In this document: piece after piece, positions 1 through 8,678 of the stretch
How the letters are laid out: every line of letters starts with the position of its first letter
Position numbering within the stretch: the stretch's first letter is position 1
From: Proteobacteria bacterium UBA1847
GTDB taxonomy: Bacteria; Pseudomonadota; Gammaproteobacteria; Steroidobacterales; Woeseiaceae
Assembly (NCBI GenBank): GCA_002338605.1
Contig: DDIP01000264.1
Coordinates: forward strand, 1 to 17,861
Direction: 5' to 3'
Length of the DNA: 17,861 bases
Made by a program: the position numbers and the translations under genes
Notes under the pieces: model-generated
The model's database searches: none
Told to the model about the DNA's origin: nothing
What the model saw: only the letters and a program-made list of their open reading frames with translations

Positions 1-1001
1 CGTAGCAGCCATTGGAGCCCGTCGTCCAGGTCGCTGCCGTAGAACGTTTCGAGTTCCCGGTACCGTTCTTCGCGCTGTTCCACGCTGAATCGTTCGTCCG
101 CATTTTTCGCATCGATGAAGCGCCTGTCGCTGGCGATGACGTCATCGATCTGCTGCGGTGACAAACCAAGCTGCAAATACTCATTGACCGCGCGAAGGGC
201 TTCCAGCGGCTGTCGAATGAGACTTTCGCCGTACAGCGACGCCATCTCATTGCTCGTGGAGAAGCCTTCAAGCGCCGCTTTCGCCTGCTCGATCTGCAGT
301 CGCCACAGGGTCATGATGACCCGCAAATCGGTCATATGAATCGTATGCGTCAACTGCAGGTTGGCGAGGTGAGCGAAGTCACAGCGCAGCAAATCAAACA
401 TCGAGCGCACAGTTTGTTTTCCGCCCTCGCCTTTTCTTAGCGTTGACAGCACGAAGTTCCGGGCATCGGTAAACAGCATCAGCGACCTGCTTGAGTCGCT
501 GGCCTTCAACAGTTCAGGAATGATGTTATTGACACAGTTGATGGGTTTGATCACCAGTTTCTCGGTCTCCGTGGCGTGCTTTCGCAACAGTTTCACGGCC
601 AGTTCCGGCAAGTGACTGAAATTCAGTTCAGTCGATCGCGAGCGCCATTGCAGTCGCTTCGCATTTGCCGCGTCGAGCATAATCTGTGGCTCGCGCAGGC
701 TGACGCTGACACCGTCGACATCCAGGCAACGCGACAAAAACGTCGACGCACAGTAGGCGGTGTGAAAAATAAATCGCGGCGCGGCGCCGGTCGGGCCGGG
801 ATCCGGGGAATCCAGCAGTGCGGCAACCTTGGCGAGTGGCACCGCCTGTAGCGTCCTGGCTGTATCGAAACTCCCCCGCTTCAGGCTGGGGACCTTGCGT
901 ATCTCGTCGCGGTCGACCGGCAGGAATTCTACATTCTCGGTTTCGAAATTTAACTTGTACGCCAGGAAACCGGGGTCATTTAGCAGGTCTTCGTCCTTCA
1001 T
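1..1001 (-). CDS. Sulfotransferase-like P-loop protein (3' end cut by window edge)
   Basis: Reverse-strand reading from ATG at 1001-999 stays open for 333 codons to the left edge, so the C-terminus lies outside the window. Residues 77-94 (FIFHTAYCASTFLSRCLD) look like the 5'-phosphosulfate-binding loop of sulfotransferases: a strand, then a turn with S86-T87, then a helix. LREP follows at about 102-105. A later segment, LMLFTDARNFVLSTLR, resembles the second nucleotide-binding motif (Arg, then Ser seven or so residues on). These matches are by eye, so the fold call is tentative and the substrate unknown; the turn has Cys84 rather than the usual glycine-rich form. No signal peptide is visible, so it is probably cytoplasmic. 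It lies 6 bp after the DUF4826 stop, in the same frame, with no clear ribosome site of its own, which suggests translational coupling. A P-loop kinase-like protein is the main alternative. Confidence 0.75.
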   Translation of the reverse strand, partial: MKDEDLLNDPGFLAYKLNFETENVEFLPVDRDEIRKVPSLKRGSFDTARTLQAVPLAKVAALLDSPDPGPTGAAPRFIFHTAYCASTFLSRCLDVDGVSVSLREPQIMLDAANAKRLQWRSRSTELNFSHLPELAVKLLRKHATETEKLVIKPINCVNNIIPELLKASDSSRSLMLFTDARNFVLSTLRKGEGGKQTVRSMFDLLRCDFAHLANLQLTHTIHMTDLRVIMTLWRLQIEQAKAALEGFSTSNEMASLYGESLIRQPLEALRAVNEYLQLGLSPQQIDDVIASDRRFIDAKNADERFSVEQREERYRELETFYGSDLDDGLQWLL

Positions 1002-1007
1002 TTGTGC

Positions 1008-1472
1008 TCAATCGACAAGCGGCTGCAACTCCTGCCAGGCATCGTCACGTTCGGCGAGATCGTAAAGCGTTTCGGCGTACCGAATCAGTTTTTTCGCATA
1101 GGCCTGCATGCTGTTCTCGGCGCTGGCGACGGGTGCTTTCACGGTCTCCAGGCTGGCAATTCGATCGGCATCCATTTGCCACTTGAGGGAAAAATGCCGT
1201 GCGACTTCCCGCGGCGATTTCGCCAGCGAGCCTGCAACGTAGTCCGCAATTAACTTGTCAACAGAAATGGTCCAGACGAAGTCCGCTTCATTATCCATTC
1301 CCCAGACTTTGGCAATGAGAATGTCGTGAGGAACCATCCAGGCCGGGCTCGCCTGAACAGCCACGCCGCCGACTGCCTTGATGCGGATCATTTCCTTCAC
1401 TACCTGATCCATCAAGGGCTTGTACCAGGCTTCCAACGCCTCCTTGTCAGCGTTTGCCTTTGAATCCGCCAT
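1008..1472 (-). CDS. DUF4826 family protein
   Basis: A 154-residue protein, apparently cytoplasmic, without signal peptide or membrane segment. The central part, with PAWMVP at 43-48, an aromatic strand with W67 and then DYVAG and SPREVARHFSLKW at 86-98, matches my memory of DUF4826 proteins, where PAWxVAPYVSIW is followed by DYxxA and HPREAMRxIAxRW. The family has no function I know of. Start choice is good: GAGGACGAGG lies just upstream of ATG 1472. The 156 bp between it and the adaptor gene upstream leave room for its own promoter, though I see no convincing -35/-10 pair or terminator there. It is followed after 6 bp by the sulfotransferase-like gene in the same frame, so the two are likely cotranscribed. 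Family assignment is by recognition of motifs only. Confidence 0.8.
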   Translation of the reverse strand: MADSKANADKEALEAWYKPLMDQVVKEMIRIKAVGGVAVQASPAWMVPHDILIAKVWGMDNEADFVWTISVDKLIADYVAGSLAKSPREVARHFSLKWQMDADRIASLETVKAPVASAENSMQAYAKKLIRYAETLYDLAERDDAWQELQPLVD

Positions 1473-1628
1473 TTGCCTCGTCCTCGCAGTACCCGTTTTT
1501 TTGAGGCGCTAAAGTAACATCCGCATCTCCTGTGTACTAGTGCCGGACAGCGGTGATTCGCTACCGAAAGGCAGCGGCAATCGCTTATGCCGTGGTGATT
1601 GCAGGACCAGCGACAGGTCGTGTGGCCG

Positions 1629-2735
1629 TCAGCCTTCTGACGCGGATGGTTGTGGCGCCGCGCTCTGCGCGGAAATCATGACCTTCACGTCAGAACCCTC
1701 ACGCAGGTTCTCGGCTCCGCGAATGGCAACGCGATCGCCCTCCAGCAGTGAGCCGGCCACGGCAACCAGTGTGCCGGACGAGTCGCCGATCTCAACCTTG
1801 ATTCGCTCGGCCTTGTTCTCGCTATTGATGCGAAACACGAAGGAGCCCTCACTTCGGAGAACCAGCGCATCTCGCGGCACCGTTAACGACAATTCCCTTT
1901 GCTTGATTGGAATCGCCACACTGACAAGCTGTCCGACCGTCCAGTCTTGGGCCGCACCCGGTGGCAGGTCGATTCGTGCCTCAAATGTTTGCGAACGCAC
2001 ATCGCCGGTTGGCACCAACGCCCGAATACGGCCGAAATAATTCGCATTGGATGCGAATATCTCGATCGTGTCACCGAGCGTTGTTCGCGGGAGATGCTTG
2101 AGCGGAACAAAAGCGCGAACTTCCATATTCCGGATGTCGGTCATTTGTCCCAGCACTTCGCCCCGCGCAACATCTTCTCCGGCGTTGCGCATGCGACTGA
2201 TCACGACACCCGCGAACGGAGCGCGAATATTGGCTCGCTGTATCTGATCATCGATTTGCCGGATACGAACGCGGGTAATATTGGCATCGCTGATGGCGAG
2301 ATCCCGGTTCGCTTCGGTCTGCTCAATTTCGAATTCGGAGACGAGATTCGATCCACCGAGTTCGCGCTGGCGGCGCAACTGGCTTTCGAGTTGTCTGACG
2401 TTGATCTCGGCGCGTTCCAACAGTGCTTCCTGCTCAGCGCGTTGTAACAGCAGCGGGCGACTGTCGATTCGGGCAATGGTCTGGCCTTTCTCGACGTAAG
2501 TGCCGGGTTCGGCGACCTCAAGCAGCTGACCGGCGACGCCGGCCGTGACCTGCAGGTCGTTGCGGCTGAAAACCGTGCCCGGAACTGCAACCGTCGGTGC
2601 AAGCTCTGTTCGCGACACATGGGCAACCTGGACGACGCTGGCGGGTGCCGATTGCTGCGCGAGTGCGGGCAGCGCAAAAACGAGCGAGAGCAGCAGTAGC
2701 GGTGAAATATTCAGGGTATTGGCTGTTCTAGGCAT
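1629..2735 (-). CDS. RND efflux periplasmic adaptor (membrane fusion protein, HlyD/AcrA type)
   Basis: A 368-residue adaptor linking an inner-membrane RND pump to an outer-membrane channel. Residues 1-26 form a signal peptide (hydrophobic run SPLLLLSLVFALPALA, likely cut before QQ); no lipobox Cys is seen, so it is probably not lipidated. Two half-lipoyl segments, about 60-92 (GVAGQLLEVAEPGTYVEKGQ) and 168-200 (ANIRAPFAGVVISRMRNAG), flank an alpha-hairpin rich in Glu, Gln and Arg at about 95-167; beta-barrel and membrane-proximal domains follow. I chose ATG at 2735 because CGGAG lies 9 bases upstream; ATG at 2756 would add 7 residues but has only an A-run before it. The chosen start overlaps the pump gene's stop (ATGCCTAG, 8 bp), implying coupling. 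Adaptors usually precede their pump; here the pump comes first. No outer-membrane factor is in the window, so an unlinked TolC is presumably used. Confidence 0.92.
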   Translation of the reverse strand: MPRTANTLNISPLLLLSLVFALPALAQQSAPASVVQVAHVSRTELAPTVAVPGTVFSRNDLQVTAGVAGQLLEVAEPGTYVEKGQTIARIDSRPLLLQRAEQEALLERAEINVRQLESQLRRQRELGGSNLVSEFEIEQTEANRDLAISDANITRVRIRQIDDQIQRANIRAPFAGVVISRMRNAGEDVARGEVLGQMTDIRNMEVRAFVPLKHLPRTTLGDTIEIFASNANYFGRIRALVPTGDVRSQTFEARIDLPPGAAQDWTVGQLVSVAIPIKQRELSLTVPRDALVLRSEGSFVFRINSENKAERIKVEIGDSSGTLVAVAGSLLEGDRVAIRGAENLREGSDVKVMISAQSAAPQPSASEG

Positions 2736-5700
2736 CGGCGGTTGCTCCGGGTACATTTTTTGGAACCGGGCGTTTTTGGAACAGACCGGTTGTCGACAGG
2801 GGCGGTAGCCGCAGGATGCTTGGCATCAGGATAAGCGTAAACAGGGCGCTGACAAACATACCGCCGATGATGACAGTCGCGAGGCCGCGATAGATCTGTG
2901 AGCCCACGCCGGGCACGAGCATCAGCGGCATCATGCCGAAAATACTGGTCAGCGTACTCATATATATAGGCCGTGCCCTGATACGCACGGCATCGGCGAC
3001 TGCTTCATGGCGGTCGAGGCCGCTTTTTTCGCCACTGCGGGTTTGCATCACCAACAGGATGGCGTTGTTGACGACCAGCCCGAGCAGAATCAGAAACCCG
3101 ATGGTTGTCAGCAAGTCCATCGGCTGGCGACTGAAGACATTGAGAATTCTAAGCGCGACTACTCCGCCGGCAATCGCAAGCGGCATGGCCAGCATGACGA
3201 GCAATGCATCCCAGACAGAACGGAACATCGCCGCGAGTATCATGAGCAGCACAATGGCCGCAATTGCGAGGTTCGCCTGCATCGTCGCAAACGCGGATTC
3301 CAGCCGATCGGCAGTTCCGCTGTAGGCAATGCTGACGCCGTCCGGCAGCATCTTGCCAAGCTCCGGTCCGGCGATATTGCGCAGCGTATCCAGGGCTTCC
3401 TCGACGGTCATATCGGCAGGCGGCGTCACTGACAAGGTCAGCGTACGCTGGCCGTTTACGCGCCGGAGCTGCGTTGGCCCAACCGTGCGCCGAATCTCGG
3501 TCAGTTCGCCGATCGTCTGGATTCCCGCCAGCGGCGTTGCGATCGGTATCGCGGCGAGTTCCTCGGGTGAGTTCCAGGTCGGCCCGCGAAGAATCATGTC
3601 CATGCGGTCATTACCATCAAAGTACTCACCAACAAACGTGCCGCTCGTCATGGCGCGCACGATGTTGGCGACAGTGCCGCGGTCGAGGCCGGCGGATGTA
3701 ATGCGTCGGTCGTTCGGAACCAGCTGCAGTTCGGGTTCGGCGATCGCGAGGCCCGGTATCGGTCGAACCTGCGCCCCCGGCATGGCCTCGTTGATAATAC
3801 CCATGCCGGATACGGCGAGTTCGGAGAGAACGTTGATGTCAGGGCCCTGCAAATCGACATTGATGCTGCCGCCTCCATTGAAACCGAAATTCAGCAATGA
3901 CGAGCGTTGTACGAATGCCTGTGTATCCGGCAGGTCGACCAACACCTGGTTTTGCACGATGTCGATCATTTCCTCAATGCGGTCCGGATCCTGCGGATAA
4001 ATGAACAAGGCATTGAACGTGCCGAAGGCCGACAGGTTGTAGCCGCGAATATAGGGCTGTTGTTCATGGTCCATGTAGGGCTTAAGTCGCTCGACGATGG
4101 TGCCGGCAATTTCGGTCTCCATCATTTCGACGGTGCCGCCGGGCGGCATGCTGAAGAACGCATTCAGTGAGTCGGACGGCGCCTGCGGCAACAGGTTGGC
4201 CTGCGGAACCAGCAGGATCACGGCAAGGATCGATGAACCGAGGATACCGGCGATCCAGGCACTGCAGCGCGCCGGAGTACGGGTCAGCTTCATGACAAAG
4301 CTGGAAATCGCTGTCCACCAGTGTTTGCAGGGGTCGCTGTCTTCGTCCCTCAGCATGAAATTGGCCGCGACCGGAAGGACGGTGATCGCGATGAGGAATG
4401 AGGCCGATACGGCGACGGCAATCGTCAGTGCCAGGTCCTGGAACAGCTGGCCTTCCATGCCTTCCATGAATAATACGGGTACGAAGATCGCGACACTGGT
4501 AACCGTCGATGCAAACAGGGCGCCGGTGATCTGTTTCGTTCCGGTCTGGACAGCCTTTTTAAGGCTCGCGCCTCCCTGTCGAACGCGCACGATATTTTCA
4601 AGCGTCACGATCGCCGCGTCCATGACAAGTCCGACGGCGAAGGCAAGCCCGGCCAGCGAAATAACGTTCAGTGACTTGTCAAACAGTCGCAATGCGACAA
4701 ATGCAACAAGTATCGACAATGGAACTGTTGCCGTGACAAGGAATGTCGCGCGGCGACTGCGCATCAGAAAATACAACACGGCGATGGCGAGCAGCAGGCC
4801 GAGGCCAAGGTTGCCCTGGACCAGTGAAATCGCGCGACGTATGTGAACTGATGCATCAAAACTCAGGTCGATTGCGAGGCCGGCTGCGGCGAGCGGGCCT
4901 TCATTGAGCTCGACGATGACCTTGTTGATTTCGTCGAGGATCGTGACCGTGTTGGCATCGAAATCGCGTTGTACGGTGATGTAGTAAGAAGGGTAGCCGT
5001 TTCGTAAGGTAAAACCGTCTTGCTTGCGCGGTACGATTTCGACGTCGGCGATTTCGCTCAGGTAAATGGGTCTGTCGTTGCTCCAGCCGACGATCTGCTG
5101 GTTGAGTTCATCTGGATCAAACTGACCAACAAAGCGAACGGTGTACTGCCGACGGCCGACATCGGCGAAGCCGCCGGATGAGTCCGTACCGCGCGATACG
5201 GTCGCAATGATGTCGTTGACCTGGATACCCAGCGCCGCAGCGCGGTAAGAGTCGAAGGTGATATGCAATTCCCGCGGCTGCTCGCCGGCCAGAAATACCT
5301 GCGAGACACCAGGAATACGCGCGAGTCTTGGCTCAACTTCATCCTCAATCAGCTTCTGGTAGTTGGCCAGCTCGCGGTCCGGGTTGCCGGGAAGTACCCG
5401 CACCAGCAGTGAAGCAGCACCCGGCGTCTGGGGTCCGCCGCCTTCGCTGACCTGCGGCTCGATCGCATCGGCCGGGCGCGGCGGTGCCTGATTCAGGTTA
5501 TTGATGACATCGAGCTTGGCGGTCTGCATGTCGGTGCCGACTGCAAAGGTGAGATTCACGAACCCCGAGCCGCGCCCGATGAAGGAACTGATATCGGTCA
5601 GTCCCGGTGTGTTGCGCAACACATTTTCCTGGGGCTCGATGATGTTCGCTTCCATTTCTTCGGGAGCCGCTGCGCGCCAGAAATTGGCGACCGATATTTG

Positions 5701-5829
5701 CGGTTCCTCGATATTGGGAAGTAACTGGATCGGCAAAGACGAAATCGAGGTCAGCCCGAACAAGGCGACCAGCGCGACAGCAACGGCCACTGAGGGCCAC
5801 TGCCGGGTACTCAGTTCTGTCAGGTTCAT
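2728..5829 (-). CDS. RND efflux permease (AcrB/MexB superfamily)
   Basis: At 1033 residues it has the usual RND length and layout: TM1 near 12-33, a large periplasmic porter loop, TM2-6, a short cytoplasmic link, TM7, a second porter loop, TM8-12. It exports small molecules using the proton gradient as part of a tripartite complex with the adaptor downstream. The TM4 proton-relay motif reads GLVMDAAIVTLEN, with D404 at the first of the two AcrB aspartates and A405 at the second. The TM10 segment reads GLVVNNAILLV, with N921 where AcrB has its lysine. These changes are shared by RND groups other than classical HAE1 pumps, so it is probably functional but not a close AcrB orthologue. Substrate cannot be told from sequence. 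The 108-bp gap from DUF885 upstream shows no strong promoter. Confidence 0.95.
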   Translation of the reverse strand: MNLTELSTRQWPSVAVAVALVALFGLTSISSLPIQLLPNIEEPQISVANFWRAAAPEEMEANIIEPQENVLRNTPGLTDISSFIGRGSGFVNLTFAVGTDMQTAKLDVINNLNQAPPRPADAIEPQVSEGGGPQTPGAASLLVRVLPGNPDRELANYQKLIEDEVEPRLARIPGVSQVFLAGEQPRELHITFDSYRAAALGIQVNDIIATVSRGTDSSGGFADVGRRQYTVRFVGQFDPDELNQQIVGWSNDRPIYLSEIADVEIVPRKQDGFTLRNGYPSYYITVQRDFDANTVTILDEINKVIVELNEGPLAAAGLAIDLSFDASVHIRRAISLVQGNLGLGLLLAIAVLYFLMRSRRATFLVTATVPLSILVAFVALRLFDKSLNVISLAGLAFAVGLVMDAAIVTLENIVRVRQGGASLKKAVQTGTKQITGALFASTVTSVAIFVPVLFMEGMEGQLFQDLALTIAVAVSASFLIAITVLPVAANFMLRDEDSDPCKHWWTAISSFVMKLTRTPARCSAWIAGILGSSILAVILLVPQANLLPQAPSDSLNAFFSMPPGGTVEMMETEIAGTIVERLKPYMDHEQQPYIRGYNLSAFGTFNALFIYPQDPDRIEEMIDIVQNQVLVDLPDTQAFVQRSSLLNFGFNGGGSINVDLQGPDINVLSELAVSGMGIINEAMPGAQVRPIPGLAIAEPELQLVPNDRRITSAGLDRGTVANIVRAMTSGTFVGEYFDGNDRMDMILRGPTWNSPEELAAIPIATPLAGIQTIGELTEIRRTVGPTQLRRVNGQRTLTLSVTPPADMTVEEALDTLRNIAGPELGKMLPDGVSIAYSGTADRLESAFATMQANLAIAAIVLLMILAAMFRSVWDALLVMLAMPLAIAGGVVALRILNVFSRQPMDLLTTIGFLILLGLVVNNAILLVMQTRSGEKSGLDRHEAVADAVRIRARPIYMSTLTSIFGMMPLMLVPGVGSQIYRGLATVIIGGMFVSALFTLILMPSILRLPPLSTTGLFQKRPVPKNVPGATADA

Positions 5830-5937
5830 GGGTTTTAGATGCGAAGGCGAGGATTTTCGTTGCAGCCAAACCGCGCCGAAGCCATCCGGCTTTATGCCGC
5901 TTTGGAATATGTTGCCCGCGCTGGAGGAAACCGGCCG

Positions 5938-7698
5938 TCAGCGCGGAATTGGCTCGTCCAGCATCAGCGCTCGCACGTACTTAACCGGCGGCGAACCGTA
6001 GCTTAAGGCCTGGTCGTGGTAGCGCCTTAGCGTAAATTTGTCACCCCAGGCTTTTTCAACGGCGGCGCGCATCTCAAGGTGCTCCTGATAGCCGACGAAA
6101 TAGGTCGACAATTGTGCAGAACTGAGTTGCGCGCGTACCCATTTGCCAGCCGCCTCGCGCTCTTCCTGGAAGCCGCCCTCGACCATCAGCCTCATGGCCG
6201 CTTCGCGCGTCATGCCATCCACATGTATTGCAGAATCGATAATCGCGTTGGTCACGGCACGCAAGTACCATTTCAGATTGATCAGTTTCATCAACGGATC
6301 GTTGTCGAGGTAGCCCTCGGAAATCATCATTTGTTCGGCGTATACCCCCCAGCCTTCGACAAACGGTCCCGAGTAAAGCACGGCACGCAGTGTCGACGGA
6401 TAACGGTTGCTCAAGGCGAGTTGCAGGTAATGCCCGGGCACACCCTCGTGGATCGTCAGGTCCTGAATGGAATAAAGGTTGTACTCGCGAAGAAAAGATT
6501 GCACCTGTTCTTCGTTCCAGTCAGAGGGCAACGGCGCGACCGCGTAAAACGCCGCCTGGCCACGGTCGAGCGGGCCGGGCGGATCAAGATAGGCGACGGA
6601 CACGCCGCGCTGAAACTCCGGCATGATAATGATCTCGACCGGCTCTTCCGGCATCGTGACAATGTTTTTCTCAATGACGAAATCGATGGCCTGTTGCAGC
6701 TGTTGTTTTGCAACGTCGACGATGCCATCCCGAGGAGGCAGTTCGTGGTAAGCCTCTTCGAGTGCTGCACGGATAATTGCCTGCTTGTAAGGCTCGCTCG
6801 GGATATCGGGAAATGAAGTGAACGGGTGAATGCCGAGATACACGGTCTTTGCGACTTCATACATTTCATTGCGTACGTTTTCGTATTCCTGTTCCGCCCG
6901 CGCCGTAATCTCCTTGCGACTCATCGGGGAGTTCAGGGCAAACGCCAGTTTCCTGTCGAAGAGTTGCGGGCCAATACGAAAATCGCCGGCAGCGCGCGGC
7001 AGCAAATCCTGTTCCAGCCAGGTCTGATGCTTGGCAACGGCATCCCTGGCGAGATCGATCGCCTTGTTGAGCTCAGCCTGATCCGCATCCGACAGTACGC
7101 CCATTTCAGGAATGATCATCGTGTCGATTATCGACACGAGTCCAGGGTTCTGCCGAATGGCGGTTTCGGCATGAATCTTTGGTACGCGCTCGGGCTGGAT
7201 TGCTGCTCGGGACTGCCTGAGGAATCGGGGTATTTGCCGCAGGCGGGCGGTTGCGCTTTTCAGTCGGTTCTCCAGTGGGGCAAAGTCCCGCGCGACCAGC
7301 CCGTAAATCGCGCTGCCCGCCATTCCGACGTAGTTCAATGGGTTCCAGGCCCATTCCTGAAGCGTGTCGAGAGACCACAGGTCCGATTGCAGCTGGTTTG
7401 ACAGCAAAGCGGCATCGATCTGGTTGGCACGGGACAGGGCATCCGTATCAATCGCCTTGAGCGCTTTGATGTACTCGAGCAGTAACGCCCTATAACGGGC
7501 ACGGCCGGCTGCATCGACCTGATCAAGTTTGTGGTCTGCGCTGTGGTCGCCAATCAGTGTCGCGCTCACCGGGGAGAAATTGGCCAGGTCACTGATGTAC
7601 TCGTCGGCAAGGTTACGAAATGCCTGATCGGTCGCTTCGTCAGCCATTGAAGGTGCCGCAAGCAGGAGAAAAGTGACGACTGAAAGGACTAGTTTCAC
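5938..7698 (-). CDS. DUF885 family secreted metallopeptidase-like protein
   Basis: A 586-residue DUF885 protein. Residues 1-19 form a signal peptide (VLSVVTFLLLAAPSMA, cut before DE), so it is exported to the periplasm. The zinc-type motif HEGVPGH is at 417-423 (H417, E418, H423), followed by EGWGVYAE from 448, where the glutamate would be the third ligand. This is the gluzincin-like arrangement of the family, and members are generally taken to be peptidases or carboxypeptidases; the substrate is not known. The C-terminal part (SYGSPPVKYVRALMLDEPIPR region) matches the typical family end, so the gene looks full length. The start is GTG at 7698 with GAGG 7 bases upstream. It is transcribed away from the L,D-transpeptidase gene and precedes the RND pump by 108 bp, possibly in one transcript. 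Confidence 0.92.
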   Translation of the reverse strand: MKLVLSVVTFLLLAAPSMADEATDQAFRNLADEYISDLANFSPVSATLIGDHSADHKLDQVDAAGRARYRALLLEYIKALKAIDTDALSRANQIDAALLSNQLQSDLWSLDTLQEWAWNPLNYVGMAGSAIYGLVARDFAPLENRLKSATARLRQIPRFLRQSRAAIQPERVPKIHAETAIRQNPGLVSIIDTMIIPEMGVLSDADQAELNKAIDLARDAVAKHQTWLEQDLLPRAAGDFRIGPQLFDRKLAFALNSPMSRKEITARAEQEYENVRNEMYEVAKTVYLGIHPFTSFPDIPSEPYKQAIIRAALEEAYHELPPRDGIVDVAKQQLQQAIDFVIEKNIVTMPEEPVEIIIMPEFQRGVSVAYLDPPGPLDRGQAAFYAVAPLPSDWNEEQVQSFLREYNLYSIQDLTIHEGVPGHYLQLALSNRYPSTLRAVLYSGPFVEGWGVYAEQMMISEGYLDNDPLMKLINLKWYLRAVTNAIIDSAIHVDGMTREAAMRLMVEGGFQEEREAAGKWVRAQLSSAQLSTYFVGYQEHLEMRAAVEKAWGDKFTLRRYHDQALSYGSPPVKYVRALMLDEPIPR

Positions 7699-7769
7699 GG
7701 CAGTGCCTCATGCTGAATTGCTCTTCGCCAGACCTTAGCACGCCCGCCGATTGGCTGTAATATCGGCAG
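7699..7769. promoter_or_regulatory. Divergent promoter region, DUF885 / L,D-transpeptidase
   Basis: Both genes start outward from this 71-bp gap, so it must hold two 5' regions. Leftward, TTACAG and TGC-TAAGGT with 17-bp spacing form only a weak candidate promoter for DUF885. No good rightward promoter or ribosome site is visible before ATG 7770. The region is assigned by gene orientation rather than by motif strength. Confidence 0.4.
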
Positions 7770-8672
7770 ATGCATTGCTTTCGATTTTTCCTTGCACTAA
7801 TCCTGAGTGGGAGCCCGCAGCTCGCACCGGCCGAGGCCGAAATGCTGCCCGCCGCGCTGATTCGAATTCCGGATTCGGTTTCCAGCGTCTTTGTTGCGGA
7901 TGTGTCAACGGGCCGGTTTCATCGTTTCGCCTACGCGGATGGCGAAATTGCCGATAGCGGTTCTGTTTATATGTCGATTGGGCAGGCCGGAGTCGGCAAA
8001 CAGCGATCGGGTGACAGGCGCACACCCATCGGTGTCTATTTCGTCACCGAGAAGCTTGATACCACTCGGTTGCACGAAAAATACGGTGTCAGCGCCTTTG
8101 TGCTCGATTATCCAAACACCTGGGACGAGCGAGAGGATCGCAGCGGTGACGGTATCTGGGTTCACGGGGTTGACCCCGGCGGCGGGAAACGACCGCGACA
8201 AGATACGGACGGCTGTATTGCATTGCCAAACGAGGAATTGCTCGCGTTGATTCCCGAATTCGAGGCCAACGTGACGCCCGTTGTCGTCACTCGTGATGTT
8301 TCCTGGGTTGCCGCTACGGAAAACGACGCGCTGCGCCTGGAACTCGAAGAAGCAGTTGCAGCGTGGGCGGACAGCCAGGTCGAAGGTGATCTGTACGCCT
8401 ACCTCAAAAGCTACGACGAGGGCTTTCAGCGTTGGGGACTTTCCAGGGCCGAATGGTCATTGCTCAAAGTCAGGGCGAACAAACGAGCGCCGGATGCGTT
8501 GCGTGTCAGCGACCTGTTACTGGTTCGATACCCGGACGAGGGCGAGATCTATCTCAGCCGCTTTCGACTGCAACGAGTCGGGGGCGGGACGATCATCGAG
8601 ATGATGAAACGACTGTATTGGCACCGAACCGAGTCCGGCGCGCTAAGGATAATCGCGGAAAACGACGGCTAA
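7770..8672 (+). CDS. Secreted L,D-transpeptidase (YkuD domain) with C-terminal extension
   Basis: A 300-residue exported protein; residues 1-23 look like a signal peptide ending near PAEA. The YkuD catalytic domain spans about 38-170. It opens with VFVADVSTGRFHRF and contains RRTPIGVYFV, IWVHGVD with H132, and TDGCIAL with the catalytic C149, which is the HxxG/TDGC layout of L,D-transpeptidases. Such enzymes form meso-DAP cross-links in peptidoglycan or attach proteins to it. The domain is followed by about 120 residues containing DLYAYLKSYDEGFQRWGLSR and WSLLKVRANK. These resemble the accessory C-terminal domain seen in some murein L,D-transpeptidases, perhaps NTF2-like, but I cannot confirm the fold. 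Its stop is only 6 bp from the stop of the DsbA gene on the other strand. The ATG has a poor ribosome site. Confidence 0.9.
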   Translation: MHCFRFFLALILSGSPQLAPAEAEMLPAALIRIPDSVSSVFVADVSTGRFHRFAYADGEIADSGSVYMSIGQAGVGKQRSGDRRTPIGVYFVTEKLDTTRLHEKYGVSAFVLDYPNTWDEREDRSGDGIWVHGVDPGGGKRPRQDTDGCIALPNEELLALIPEFEANVTPVVVTRDVSWVAATENDALRLELEEAVAAWADSQVEGDLYAYLKSYDEGFQRWGLSRAEWSLLKVRANKRAPDALRVSDLLLVRYPDEGEIYLSRFRLQRVGGGTIIEMMKRLYWHRTESGALRIIAENDG

Positions 8673-8678
8673 TACCTG

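Noticed and set aside
1473..1628. Short inverted repeats (GCAATC...GATTGC, CTGCC-TTTC-GGTAG) after the adaptor gene as a terminator
   Set aside because: Stems are only 5-6 bp, one loop is 14 bases, and no U-run follows.
2736..2756. Upstream ATG giving the adaptor seven more residues
   Set aside because: It has no ribosome site, whereas the ATG at 2735 has CGGAG at proper spacing and gives a cleaner signal peptide.
4609..4629. Loss of the second TM4 aspartate as evidence of a dead RND pump
   Set aside because: Other functional RND groups, such as heavy-metal exporters, naturally have Asp-Ala or Asp-Asn here.
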